Shown here: one piece after another, positions 12,513 to 24,511 of the stretch
Layout of the letters: each line of letters starts with the position of its first letter
How positions within the stretch are numbered: the first letter of the stretch is position 1
Origin: Microdochium bolleyi
Lineage: Eukaryota > Ascomycota > Sordariomycetes > Xylariales > Microdochiaceae
Length of the DNA: 64,000 nt
NCBI GenBank assembly: GCA_001566295.1
Contig: KQ964247.1
Location: 1,116,001 to 1,180,000, forward strand
Direction of reading: 5' to 3'
Made by a program: the position numbers and the translations under genes
Notes under the pieces: generated by a model
Told to the model about the DNA's origin: nothing
Database searches by the model: none
What the model saw: only the letters and a program-made list of their open reading frames with translations

Positions 12513-14255
12513 ATGGGCACCCTCGGCGACCTCTCCCCCGCGGGGAGCCTTGCCGTAAGACAGCCATCTCTCCTCGGCCTGGGCCATGCTTACATGGCCG
12601 AGCTCTGATTTCTAACGAATGTGCTTCGCTCTCAGATCGGCATCATCGTCGGCCTCATCTCCACGAGCGTCCAATCCCTCGGTTTGACCCTGCAGCGCAA
12701 GTCACATCTGCTCGAAGACGAAAAGAGCCCTCACGATGTCAAGCGACCACCTTATCGACGACGGCGATGGCAACTCGGTATGGGCATGTTCATCATTTCG
12801 AACGTTGTCGGCAGCTCCATACAGATCTCAACTCTCCCCCTGCCAGTCCTTTCGACTTTACAGGCCGCCGGGCTTGTCTTCAACTCAATATGCGCCAGTC
12901 TTATTCTCGGCGAACCTTTCACGAGATGGTCCTTCTGGGGCACGGCTCTCGTCACCACTGGCGCCGCCCTGATCGCTATTTTTGGGGCCACACCCTCCCC
13001 CGCGCATACTCTGCGCGAGCTGATAGCTCTCCTCGGTCGTTGGCAGTTCCTCGTCTGGATGTCTCTCCAGGCATTACTTGTCATTTCCGTTGCTGTCGCC
13101 ACCGAATTGCTCAGCCACTTCAGCACGCTGTCACAAAGTCCGAACTTTCGCTTGGCGCGTGGCCTTGCTTACGGTTTCGTCAGCGGGACGCTCTCTGCGC
13201 ACTCTTTACTTTTCGCCAAATCAGCCGTCGAGCTCATCCTGAGGACCATCTCGGACGGAGATAACCAGTTCGTCCACTGGGAGTCATGGATGCTCGTTAT
13301 CCTCCTAGTGACCCTGGCGCTCAGCCAACTTTATTATCTTCACCGAGGTCTGAAACTGGTGTCGACATCGGTCTTATACCCTCTTGTTTTCTGCATATAC
13401 AACATCATTGCTATTCTAGATGGCTTGATCTACTTCAAGCAAACGGATCTGATCACGCCTTTGCACGGAGGCTTGATCGCGGTGGGTACCGTCATTCTCC
13501 TCGCGGGTGTCTTGGCGCTCTCGTGGCGCCTCAACGACGAACAGCACCAGCCTGCCGTCGGCCAATCCACGCTGACCCCGGGCCTGGGCCTTGTGGAGGA
13601 CACGGATGGCGAGGAGACAGACTCGCTGCTCGACTCGGACACCATCAGCGACGACGGCAATCAAGTGCCATCGACCTACAACACTTTTGGCCCGTCCAGC
13701 GACAACACACCGTTGACGCCAAGCCGGAAGTCCACGAACCCATGGCTCGAACGGTCCGAGATCTGGGGCGAGCTGGAGGATCAGGACGCCGCCAGCCCCC
13801 CGTTGACTCGGCGCCGGTCCAGCACGCTCCCGAGCGGCCCAGCCAGCGAGAGCACATCACTTCTGCCACCACAACAGCGGCGGCTGGTCTCGGGCGAGTC
13901 GGCTGCCTCGACCAGCGACACTGCACCACGGAGGATGTTCCGGAAGCGGAGAAAGTCCACGGGCTTCCCCGGCTTCCACGCGCGGAGGTCGGTGAGGAGC
14001 ACGAGCACGACGAGCGTCCAGGATGCGCTCGGCGGGATATGGAAGATGAAGTGGTGGCGCAGCGGCAACAGACCCCGCGTGGAGTCGGCGGCGAGCGACA
14101 CCGGCGCGCAGGTGCCCTGGGCGCCCGGCACAATCCACCGACCTCCGCCACCAGGCGAGCACGAGTGGGCGGAGAGCGAGAGCAGTGGCGGTCGACGACC
14201 AGGACAGCAGCAGCTGCTGCAACAACAACCAAGCGGGAGCGACGATCGTGTATGA
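12513..14255 (+). CDS. NIPA-type (DUF803) magnesium transporter family membrane protein
   Basis: Exons 12513-12554 and 12636-14255 (intron of 81 bp) give 553 residues. A 14-residue N-terminus leads straight into IGIIVGLISTSVQSLGLTLQ, the first of about nine transmembrane helices that fill residues ~15-310. The pattern QISTLPLPVLSTLQAAGLVF and AALIAIFGA is characteristic of the NIPA / Mg_trans_NIPA branch of the drug-metabolite transporter superfamily. The remaining ~240 residues are a hydrophilic Ser/Arg-rich cytosolic tail with a Gln stretch at the end, probably a regulatory region. Animal NIPA proteins carry Mg2+; the substrate here is inferred by family only. Its 3' end faces MRS2, the mitochondrial Mg channel gene, 593 bp away. 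Confidence 0.9.
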
Positions 14256-14848
14256 CTTATATATGCCCTTATAATAGCGTTGTTCATTTTATGTCCCTGT
14301 TTCCAGGGGATTATGCGTTCCTGCACGATTCTGCGTCTGCGACAGGCACAAAGACGGACGTGTTCGAGATTTTTGGTTCCAACTCAGCATGGGGATCTCG
14401 GCAACCTCTTGTCATCAAGTTGTTACACATACACACTATAACTACATCAAGAGCGGAGCATAGTTCACTTTTTCCCCCAAGATTATAATACTCCAACATT
14501 GGCATAGATGACCGCACCTATGACGCGACGCTCGTCAGACACGGACTTGCAAGAATGCATGCGCCTATCGAATCTATGCAAGCATGTCTCATCAGGCATC
14601 CCTACGTAGATGTGCGAGCTGTATGTACACTCTAGTATTCATATATATATGCGAGCCGTCTCCCTGGCCTTCGCTGCCCGGCTTTGTTGGTTTTGGTTTT
14701 GTTGTTGTTACATGGAGAGGAGCAGCAGGAGAGCGGTCTCGAGTGGTTTCCAGGCGAGAGTGAGCTGGGATATGCCGCGCCCAGGAACAGGACGGCCAGA
14801 TAATAAAGCTCTTTTTGCTCAATGGGAGAGTGCAGTGTGGCAAATGGC
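14256..14848. other. shared 3' region of the two Mg-transporter genes
   Basis: Convergent intergenic region of 593 bp. It contains a short TA run (TATATATAT at about 14641-14649) and a GTTTTGTTGTTGTTA tract near 14695. No gene seen. Confidence 0.45.
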
Positions 14849-16624
14849 CTACATGATCCACCACTTCTTCTTGCCAGCCGCCCTCGAAGGGGTCTTCTGC
14901 TGGCTCATCCGGCGGAGCTTCTCGCGGTTGCGCGGGTCGAGCAGCCCCGCGTGGCCCTCGTCGTGGAACCAGTGGCCGTTGTGCGAGTTGCTGACGCGGG
15001 TCGTCGAGTCGCCGGACATTTTGACGCGCTGCAGGACCCGGAGCTTGCCCAGGCCGTATCGGCAGACCCACAGGGACATGACGGTCGACACGACGGTGAC
15101 GGCGGTAAAGCCCCAGTTGGTCTCTTCGATGAAGTTCTCGAGGTTCATGCCGTACAGACCTGCGATGAAGGTGCCCATGGCAAGACCTAGTGTCCCCACG
15201 CTGTACTTGAGCTCGAGTAACATGAGAGCGTTGCGGTTGGCGTCGAGGATCGCGCGGATACTGTCGAGATTATGGTGGTCAGCCCCAAGCCAGAATCAGT
15301 GTGCGGCTCGGTAGCAGCTATTACTTACATCTCCTCGGTGTTTCGGATCCCGGACACCAAGTTCTGCGCCTCCTGGACAACTTCGTCACAAAGCTTGTGG
15401 TAGGATTCGAGCAGCATCTCCACCTCCGTGTGGTCGTCTAAGCCACGGTATAGATCGTGCGTCTTCTCGGTTAGATACATGGACGCCAAGTCGTCATCGG
15501 CTTCCAGTAGTTCGTCGATCGCATCTCGGACAAGCTTGGCTTTCTGCTCAAACGTGCTCACTCGTTTAGAGAGAATCAGAAGGATGCGGAGCTTGTGACG
15601 GTCGATGTCCTCTTCGAGCTCGCTCAAGATCCGTAGTACCGGCTCTCTCACAGCTTCAAAGTCGTTTTCCAGCTCCTGAGTGACGGACTGGAGCACAGCT
15701 TCTAGTGCACGAAACTCGTAGGGAAGGCCACCGCTGCTTCCTTGCGACTTCTGCTGTAGCTTGCCCTGCAGATCATACATGAAAGCAGACTGAGGATATG
15801 ATGCCTTGGAGCCATACACATCGAAAAGCAGAACCGTGTTATACTTGATCAGCACTTTGAGATGCAAGAGGTTGAGGAGGATTGCCGACGGACGGACGAG
15901 AATATGTGGGAGGTTCGAGGAGTCGATCTTGCGCAGGTCGCGGGGCAGTAAGCCGAACTGGATATCAAGTCAGCGAAACGCTCGCTTTGTGTCGCGCAGC
16001 ACCCAGCAAGGGAATATGGCATACCCTTGCTATCAATTCACTCTTTTTGAACTCTCCGTCTACTAGTACTGCGTTGCCGTGCTCGTCCACCTCCGTGCAC
16101 CGTAGCCGGGGTTCCAGTGCGGCCTTCTGCCTCAGCTGCCTCCCGCTGTTGAAGATGGAGCTGTGGTCCCCTTCACTCGACCCTCCAGGCAGGTCGTCGG
16201 GTTCCAAAGGCTGCGACGCTCGTCGAGGTGGTTGGCCAAACAGCCGCTCACGCCAAGAGGGTGCACAAGAGTCATCGCGGCTGCCGGTAGACCTCCAGCG
16301 GGCGCCGACTGCGGACGTGAAGAAGTCGGGTGTCCGTCCGGAACGGAGTGACTTGGGCTGGCGGGTCGCGCGGGGACGCAGGAGGCCGTCCAGATTGAGG
16401 AGACCAGCTTGCAGGTTGATTGTTCTAGGAGGGGCGAGCTCGGTCGCTTCGAGGGTTCGCAGGCATCCCTTGGTGCTACGTCTGGCCCGAGACGCGGCGC
16501 ATGATATCTGAGCAACGGCGGCGGATGCTGATGTGGGCTCGAGGGAGAATCCGAGCTGGTCGGACTGCGAGCGCAGAAACCGGAGGAGGCTCGGAGAGGG
16601 GGCTCGCAGGCGCAGGGAGGCCAT
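14849..16624 (-). CDS. MRS2: mitochondrial inner-membrane magnesium channel Mrs2 (CorA family)
   Basis: Exons 16025-16624, 15329-15957 and 14849-15260 (introns 67 and 68 bp) give 546 residues. The start was set at 16624 because it opens with MASLRLRAPSPSLLRFLRSQ, a typical Arg/Ser/Leu mitochondrial presequence; an in-frame ATG 79 codons upstream would bury it. The matrix domain contains LLPRDLRKIDSS and a long coiled-coil region. The ion-selectivity motif YGMNLEN has its GMN at residues 446-448 at the end of helix 1; helix 2 is at about 459-480. A basic C-terminal tail (KKKWWIM) follows. The family forms pentameric Mg2+ channels into the matrix and is needed for group II intron splicing in yeast. 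An Lpe10-type paralogue is the main alternative. Confidence 0.95.
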
Positions 16625-17174
16625 GCTGTAAGCGCAATGATCGCCGTGCGACGATGGTGCTAGGAGGATATCTCGATCCGGGGCGCTGCCATGCTTTGTC
16701 GTGGTCGTGCGTGGGTGTGTGTGTAGCTCCGAGTCTTCAATTATTGTCTTGCGCGAGAAATGCCTAGTGATGATGTCGCTGGGTCTGGCAATGACGGCTT
16801 TCGGGGCTGGCGGGCACGATCCTGGTTCCAAATTTTTGGGCGGGCCGGAGCCGGGACCCACTCAACCTACAAGTACATAATGATACGCTATCGTTGCCCA
16901 ACTTTTCACTAAAACATCGATCTCACTTACAACATGGACTCTTGACACGACACCCGAGGAGAGATCTCCTCGCAGTCTTCACGGTGGATGGCGGATGTAC
17001 TCTGATCTTGTTCAACTCCCGCGGCTCCTTGCCTCAAGATGTCTTCCCAACCAGCAAGGCACCAGGATCTGGAGGAAACTGAAGGGCAAGCCGGAAGTGC
17101 ACGTTCTGGCCCTTCGTCTACACGCATATATATCATACAAGTTGACCCGGCTCGGTCGGTAACCCGGCGACACC
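16625..17174. other. divergent promoter (MRS2 / F-box-like gene)
   Basis: A 550-bp divergent spacer. The MRS2 frame stays open upstream to 16861 but this is judged leader sequence. A CATATATATC run at about 17124-17133, ~45 bp before the F-box-like start, is TATA-like but unproven. Confidence 0.4.
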
Positions 17175-18359
17175 ATGGAACTCACACCAATCAGAATCCC
17201 GCTCAAACGAAGCCGTAACGGCGGCGTTAGCTTGGATGCCGGGACGAGCACGCCGAGCACCGTCGAGAAGCGCAAAATCAAAAGGAAAAAAAGGACCAAG
17301 CAGGTCTCAAAAACCGGGCGAGAGGCCATCAAGGCATCGTATTTCGAGAAGGAGGTTCCTCTCGAAGTCCTCGAGCGCATCTTCTGGCTGAGCGAGAACA
17401 TCAACCTGCCGTTCGCGTCCCTCCGCTTTGGCCGTCTCCTGTCTGGCAGGCCAACTCTGCGCGAGACCTTCATCAGCGCATTTGCGCCCACGTGGGAGGT
17501 ATGGCACGGGTGTGTCAACGGCTCGCAGAGGTCTGCGCACCGTATATCCAGTTATGCTGGCTGGCAGGAAGACGTCTTCCGATGGGGAGGCAATCCGAAT
17601 TTCCAGGTGTGTACATGTCTCAGACTACGTCTTGAGGGCCCTGCATGCTGACGATCCCGCTAGTCTGCACTTCTGAGTCAGCCTTGGGCAGACATCACCA
17701 TGATTCTGGAAAGTGAGCAGTCTTGGTGCAATAGATTCGCGCGGGGCCGTTTCTATGAGCCCGCCAAACTCTGGGGGGACGCCGAGATTCATCCGTCCGT
17801 CTTGTCCAAGGTTGGGCACGACTTATCAGCCCTGAGTGTGATCCATCGAGAGTTCCTTCTGGATTACACGGCACTACGCGAGGTCGAGAAGTCCGACTCC
17901 CCTTTGCCACAAGCACAAAGCAACACCACTGAAACATTTATCCGTGTTCACAAACTCACCAAGATACCCGACAATCTCCTCACAGGGCCTTGGAACAACG
18001 ATCATGACCTGCAGAAGCTCTTCTGGCTCGTGCGCGCCGGGGCGCGACTATCCGAGGATCAGACTTGGGAAGTCACCCTCGAGGGCTTTCGCAATGCTGT
18101 ACAAGGCCTTGAGACCCAATGGGAGAGCAGCACACCGCTTGCCAAGGAGCTGGTTCCGCCAGCCCATAGCATCAACTTGACAGTTGTTCGGCTGCTTTGC
18201 ATGCTCGACGCCTTCCGAGAGTGGCCTCGGCATCTTGTCCAGGAGCAGTTCGATATGGTTGTCCGAGAGCTCGATGATGCAAGATTGGACGCGGCCGAGG
18301 CCTACTATAAATACTCGTACATCGCCTCGCAGCTCAAGCCGTATCTGGCCTCGACATAG
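17175..18359 (+). CDS. F-box-like hypothetical protein
   Basis: Exons 17175-17606 and 17664-18359 (intron of 57 bp, phase 0) give 375 residues. A basic N-terminus (KRKIKRKKRTKQ, residues ~36-47, possible nuclear signal) precedes an F-box-like segment, EVPLEVLERIFWLSENIN, at residues ~60-77. The family resembles the many Pezizomycotina proteins annotated as F-box or 'hypothetical' that share this opening and the following GWQEDVFRWGGNPNFQ block. F-box proteins bind Skp1 and select substrates for SCF ubiquitin ligases; no substrate-binding repeats (WD40, LRR) are visible here, so the role is unknown. The rest is helical with no membrane segment. Confidence 0.8.
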
Positions 18360-19075
18360 TAAGGTCTGGGATATGCTAGGGTCTGCTTGGGGACTGGGAA
18401 AGACACGCTTGTATGAAGCAAGCATGTACATAAGATACCCCTGTATATACTGTACACTAGGTGCAATTCTAAGCCACCAAACTCTCTGGCAATGATGCCA
18501 CAGGGAGACGTCGGTATAACGCCGTCCGTGTGCGCGTCTATGTGCCCTTGCTGCGTCCTGATGCACCCGGGCCCGTTGACACTGAGCTAGTTTTCAGCGT
18601 GAATCGCGCTACTAGATGGGGTTTGAAGACTTCAGAGATATGACTAACACATACTCGACAGAGAGGTCAGATTTTCTACGCGTCGTCACCTAGGTAGTGT
18701 AAGGGCATCATGCATCGCCGATTCCGTGCGTCTGGTCCGTTCACCAGCTCTGCCTCACGCTGCTTGTGGGGTGGCATCGCTCGCATTCCCTAGTCTACTG
18801 CCTACGTAAATTCCGGTCCGGGTTTTGCAGAGGTCCACTCTAAGCTCCTGCAGGTACGCCAGGGACCCCTGGCTAGCAGCACCCATTGTCCGACCGCTCC
18901 GCGATCGTCAGATTGTCCGCTCACTTTCACCCACCACCTTCGGCCTGATAGGGGTCTCCCACGGGACACTCCGCAGCCAAGACATGTTCCTGTAGCCCGA
19001 GCAATTCATCCTCCGCGACAACAAGCCCTGCGCCTGTCAACTGGCAACAGCACTGGTCTCCCACCAAGAGACACC
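18360..19075. other. intergenic, F-box-like gene to ALDH
   Basis: A 716-bp spacer holding the end of one transcript and the promoter of the next, both on the plus strand. A palindromic-looking CCTAGGTAG lies at about 18690. No gene seen. Confidence 0.4.
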
Positions 19076-21050
19076 ATGTCTGCCGTCGACTTTCTCCGCC
19101 GCCTGTGGGCGCCGCCGGATGCTCATGCTGTTACGGACCTGCAGAGCTGGATCAGGCAGTTCACAGTCCTGCTGTCCAAGTTTCCGTCAGTCACGTCTGC
19201 CTCCCGTGTCCTCCCCGGCGTCCGCCTGTCACTGACCTATGGACTTCACATGTAGCATCAGCCCTGTCGCCTCCATCGCCGTCCCCGTCGTGGCACTCGT
19301 GCTCGCGGGCGTGCTGCTCTACGTCACACATGTCGATCCCCTCGACAAGCCGAAGCGCTACACCGTGCCCGCGCCCAAGATCCCCGACGACAACGTGATC
19401 CTCAATAAACCCACCCTCAAGAGCTCCGGCGGCTCCACGGCGATCCAGTGCTACGCCCCCGCGACCGGCCAGTTCCTCGGCTATGTGAACCCCTCGACGC
19501 CCGCCGGGCTCGACCGCGCGATCGCGCAGGCCAGCGAGGCGCAGAAGACCTGGGCCAAGACGACCTTTGCGGAGCGGCGGCGCGTACTGCGCACCATGCT
19601 GCAGTACGTGCTCGACAACGCCGAGCAGATCTGCCGCGTGTCCTCGCTCGACTCGGGCAAGACCATGCTGGACGCGCAGCTCGGCGAGATTCTCGTCACC
19701 GCCGAGAAGCTGCAGTGGACGCTCAAGCACGGCGAGGAGGCCCTCCGGCCCAGCCGCCGCCCGACCAATCTCCTCATGAGCTACAAGCGCAACACGGTGC
19801 ACTACGAGCCCCTGGGCGTCGTCGCAGCGCTCGTAAGCTGGAACTACCCCTTCCACAACCTCGTGGGCCCCATCATCAGCAGCATCTTCGCGGGTAACGG
19901 CATCATCGTCAAGGTCAGCGAGCAGACGTGCTGGAGCGCGGCGTACTACACGAGCATCGTGCGCGGCGCTCTCGTCGCCCACGGCCACGACCCGCAGCTC
20001 GTCCAGAGCGCCGTGTGCTGGCCGCAGACCGCGGGCCACCTGACGAGCCACCCGCAAATCAGTCACGTCACCTTCATCGGCAGCCGGCCCGTGTGCCACC
20101 ACGTCGCGGCGAGCGCGGCCAAGACGCTCACTCCGGTCGTCGCCGAGCTCGGCGGCAAGGACGCCGCGCTGGTCCTCGACTCGGCCAAGACGGACCTCAA
20201 CCGCATCGTCGAGATCCTGCTCCGCGGGTCCTTCCAGGCCGCTGGCCAGAACTGCATCGGCATCGAGCGCGTCATCGCCACGCCGCAGGTCTATCCGAAA
20301 CTCGTCGAGATGCTCGAGCCCCGCGTCCGCGCGATGCGGCTGGGCCTGGACAAGGACATGGGCGCGATGGTATCGGATGCATCCTTCTCGCGCCTGGAGA
20401 AGCTCGTCGACGACGCCGTCTCAAAAGGCGCGCGCCTGCTCGCCGGCGGCCGTCGGTACGTGCACCCGGACCACCCGAGCGGGTTCTACTTCAGCCCGAC
20501 CCTGCTCGTCGACGTCACCCCGGACATGGCCGTCGCCAACGAGGAGTGCTTCGGCCCAATCATGACCGTCATGCCGTGCTCCACCCCGTCATCACCGTCG
20601 CCAAATACCACCACCGACCTCGACAAGACCGCCGACGAGATCCTCGCCCTCGTCAACGCCCCGGACTTCGGCCTGGGCGCCAGCATCTACGCCTCTCCGA
20701 GGGACCCTCTACTCCCGAGACTCGTCCGGGGCATCCGCGCGGGCGGCGTCGCGGTCAACGACTTCGCCGTCTTCTACGCCGTGCAGCTGCCCTTCGGCGG
20801 CGTCGGCGGGTCCGGCTACGGCCGGTTCGCGGGCGAGGAAGGGCTCCGGGGCGTCTGCAACGCCAAATCCGTCTGCGAGGACAGGTGGGGCTGGCTGGGG
20901 ATCCAGACGGCCATCCCGCCCCCCGCGCGGTACCCCGTCCGCGACCAGGACAAAGGCTGGGCGTTCGCCAACGGCATCGTCGGGCTCGGCTACGAGCTCA
21001 CGCTGGGCGGCAAGGCCAAAGGGCTGTGGAGGTTGTTGCGGAACAGCTAA
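19076..21050 (+). CDS. MSC7: membrane-anchored aldehyde dehydrogenase, Msc7-type
   Basis: Exons 19076-19185 and 19256-21050 (intron of 70 bp) give 634 residues. Residues ~38-62 form a transmembrane helix (VASIAVPVVALVLAGVLLYV), so the catalytic domain is tethered, probably to the endoplasmic reticulum. The ALDH fold follows: SWNYPFHN (catalytic Asn ~233), VVAELGGKD (general base Glu ~334) and QNCIGIERV (nucleophile Cys ~370), all intact. The lysine normally followed by Pro-Ser-Glu appears as KVSE. After ECFGPIMTVM there is a Ser/Pro/Thr-rich insertion (PCSTPSSPSPNTTT) absent from most family members. Yeast Msc7 affects meiotic sister-chromatid recombination, but its substrate is unknown. The very GC-rich third positions create long false open frames on the other strand. 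Confidence 0.93.
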
Positions 21051-21622
21051 GCAGCGAATAGACGTTTGCATCTGGTAAAGAAGAAGTAGTAGTAGTAGTA
21101 GTAGAAAAAAGAGGTGTTGTGCTTCGTAAAAGGAGGGAGGAAGCATGGAAATTGGCAACATGCAAGACCCTATGATCACGATGTGTGGTGGAAGGAACAC
21201 ACAGAGTCGACGACATATGAGGTGGCTAGAAGAGAAGCGACATGAACGCATCGACAGCGATAGGAATCCACCTCGAATCATCAAGAGCGCATACAGTACA
21301 TAATGTGCATAATGAACATATCAATTATACTGGCTTGGCTTGTTTCTATATAGCACGAATATTGCTGCATTACGGGGATCTCACCTGGAGCAATGTGTAG
21401 CCTACATGGCCCACGGCTGTCATGGATCCAGACAGACCTTTGGCGAGACATTGCCTTCCCCAGATAGAACCTGTGCACACAGCCAATACTCTGAGGTTCG
21501 AGCAGTTTGGCAAGGTGGTACTAAAATCGTATTACTCATTACTGTAAACAATGCCATTGACTATATCAACAAGGTGTATTTCTCGCCATCGCCTGTCCTC
21601 GCACACTTGGCAACCAAGACGT
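21051..21622. other. convergent 3' region, ALDH / malate synthase
   Basis: Two 3' ends meet here over 572 bp. An (AGT)n microsatellite sits in the ALDH 3' flank. Nothing else supported. Confidence 0.45.
21085..21104 (+). repeat. (AGT)n trinucleotide microsatellite
   Basis: Six and a half tandem AGT units, followed by a short A run, 35 bp after the ALDH stop codon. Confidence 0.9.
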
Positions 21623-23518
21623 TTATAACTTGGCTGCCGGAGCGGCAGTTCCGACCTGTGTGATCTCGTTGTAGAGCAAGCTAGTCAAAAAGTCGGCGTA
21701 GTCCTCGCCAGTGACCTGCCCAGAGAAATACTGTGCGGCAAGCTGGAACTTGTTGCCGTTTGGCGCCTTGGAGGCAAGCTCAGCAGCCTGCTCCTTGAGC
21801 AGCTTGAGAGCGTACTGCTTGTCAACCTTCTTGCCGTCGGCTGTGGGCACACCGTGCTTCGCCCATTGCCACAGTTGACTACGGGAGACTTCGGCGGTAG
21901 CGGCATCCTCCCTGTGTTGTGGTGAATAGCTGGTTAGCGCCACGTAACATAGCTACATACGGGTACAAATCTTCGGTGATAAGGCAGACTTACATGAGGT
22001 AGTTGATGGGCACGCAGCCAACGCCACGGATCCAGGCCTCCATGTAGCCAAGACCGATGTTCAGGTTCTTGCGGATACCGTCCTCGGTGATTTGGCCGGG
22101 CACGTTCATGTTCAACAGATCGTTCTGGCCAATGCTGACATCCTCACGGCGGACGAACAACTGGTTGGGTGTGGGCATGTGCTGGTTGAAGATCTCGGTG
22201 GCGATAGGCGCAAGGGCAGGGTGAGCAACCCATGTGCTGTTGTTGAAGAGTTAGCATGTACGCGCCACCGCATGATGCGATCAGGAGACATACCCGTCGT
22301 GGCCGGCGCGAACCTCGCGCAGCTTGTCAGCACGGACACCAGCCATGGCCTTGTCATTGGCCGCTTTATCGTCCTTGATCGGGATCTGGGCGGCCATACC
22401 ACCCATGGCGTGCACACCACGCTTGTGGCATGTCTGGATGAGGAGTTTGACCTGTCAAGGATAACATTAGTTTCCAGTTGTGCAAACCTTGATCTAACAC
22501 AAACTCACGTAAGCATCCATAAAGGGCACAGTCATGGTGACGTTGCTCCGGTCAGGCAGGATGAAGTTGCTGTTGTTGCGGAACTTCTTGATGACGCTGA
22601 AGATGTAATCCCAACGGCCACAGTTGAGGCCGGAGCTGTGGTCGCGCAGCTCATAGATAATCTCATCCATCTCAAAGGCAGCCAGGATGGTCTCGATGAG
22701 CACGGTGCCACGAATGGTGCCGCGGCTCATGCCAATGTAGTCCTGAGCCAGGTTGAAGACGTCGTTCCAGAGACGGGCCTCGCGGTGAGACTCCATCTTG
22801 GGTAGGTAGAAGTAGGGTCCGAATCCTTGCTTGATAGCCTCCTTGGCGTTGTGGAAGAAGTAGAGACCGAAATCGAAGAGGGAGCCAGAGATGGGCTCGC
22901 CGTCGACGGTGACGTGCTTTTCCTCGAGATGCCAGCCACGGGGACGCACAATCAGGGTGGGCAGGGTGCGGTCCTTGCGCAGCTTGTACTCCTTGGAGCC
23001 CTGCTTGAAGTCGACCTGCCGGCGGACGGCATCATACAGGTTGACCTGGCCGTTGATCATGTTGTCCCATGTCGGGGCGCTCGAGTCTGTGAACACCAAG
23101 GTTAGTCGGCTGGAGTATCTCTGCAGCTCCACACGCGATACTCACCCTCAAAGTCGGCCATGTAGGTGGCGACGTCGGCGTTATGGGCGTTGACGACCAT
23201 CTTGCGGTCGGTCGGGCCAGTGATCTCGACGCGGCGGTCGACGAGACCCGGGGCCGGAGGCGCGGCCTTCCATGTGGGGTTCTCGCGGATGTGCTTCGTC
23301 TCCGGGAGGAAGTCGGGGAGGACGCCCTTGTCAATCTCGGCCTGGCGGGCAACGCGGCGCTCGAGCAGGCCCTTGCGGGTGGCGTTGAAAGACCGGTGGA
23401 GGAGGGCGAGGAAGGCGAGAGCCTCGGGGGTGAGTATCTTCTTGTGCTCGGGCTGGACGCGGCCAGAGACGGAGACGCCCTTGAGGATTGTCTCGGCGGT
23501 CGGCATGGTTGCAGACAT
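21623..23518 (-). CDS. MLS1: malate synthase, glyoxylate cycle, with PTS1
   Basis: Five exons (23146-23518, 22509-23086, 22294-22451, 21994-22236, 21623-21911) with four introns of 57-82 bp give 546 residues. The family signature RDHSSGLNCGRWDYIF is present, and the whole length aligns by eye with fungal malate synthases (acuE / acu-9). It condenses acetyl-CoA with glyoxylate to malate, required for growth on acetate or fatty acids. The C-terminus ends AKL, an accepted peroxisomal PTS1, placing it in peroxisomes/glyoxysomes. The start was set at 23518 (MSATMPTAETILKG); the frame is open further upstream but that part is leader-like. Fumarase, the next gene on the same strand, also produces malate. 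Confidence 0.97.
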
Positions 23519-24478
23519 GTTGGTGGGTGTCAAAGAAAGCACGAGTGCAGCAGGGCCGGGCCGTATAAGTGGTGGGTAACCCCAATCAGACGCAGGCGAT
23601 AAGCCGAGGTTGGGGCTGGAACAGGATGCTGTATCCTGGGGTGCCTGTGATGTGCAATGGGACAATAGCCAGCAGCGTCCTTGGTGACGGCTCAGATGGA
23701 TCGCAAAAGAGCAGGTTTACAAAAGAGTAAAAAGAGGCGAGAGACGCTGGTGCGGCGAGGAGAGAGGGAGGAGCCCAAGGTTTTAAAGCACATGCCAGCA
23801 AGCCGGTGCCGGTGAGCCATGGGAAGTCGGGGAAGGCGCGACCTGGGGGGCAAAGAGTGGGTTCGAGATGCTGCGCGAGCTTGTCAACTCGTCCACCTCT
23901 CGGGCCACCACCCGCAGGCGTCCAGTCCAGTCCTGCTCCGCGGGGCCCCGGGCGGCATCACGAAAACAACGAGGAGCCGGACAGAGGGTGTGTCATGTTT
24001 CGGCACTTGGGGCGCTGGCGATGTGGTTGGTGACTTGTGCCCAGGCCATAGCCGGGGGCCGAGAGGGCGCAGGCAGCTGATAGGGCAATCCACCGGGGGC
24101 GGCGACTCTCCAGTGCTCTCCCTCTACCCCAAGGGCCAAGCCCAGGCGTCTGGGGATTTGGAGACGCTCGAGGTTGAAGGGCAGTGAGTGACTCGTCCGG
24201 CCGAACGGCAGCGCGATGTGGTCGCCACGCCTGGGCCGGCACTGCACTTGCTCACTCACTTCTGGAGTGAGTGACCAGCGCCTTGCTTGTGAAAGTGTGG
24301 GGAAGCCTCTCCCCAGTGACGTTTGCGGCTTCCTCCGCCTAGTCTCGGCCCTCCAACGTCTTCGCCGCTCGGCAGCATCCAGTCGCCCTGGTATCAATCA
24401 TCCTCCCGTGTTCCTTGTGCAACGGCGACGATTTGCGCAACCACATGAAACGGTACAATCGTGGGAAGAACACACACA

Positions 24479-24511
<33 letters not shown>

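Noticed and set aside
13286..14488. 400-codon plus-strand frame
   Set aside because: Overlaps the NIPA-type transporter in another frame; Arg/Pro-rich and without features.
19191..20102. 303-codon open frame on the minus strand
   Set aside because: Antisense to the ALDH gene, whose GC-rich third positions leave the opposite strand without stops; the product is Ala/Val/Arg/Asp low-complexity.
24471..24509. CRISPR-like or satellite array
   Set aside because: Simple CA dinucleotide repeat without spacers; no array-like repeats occur elsewhere.
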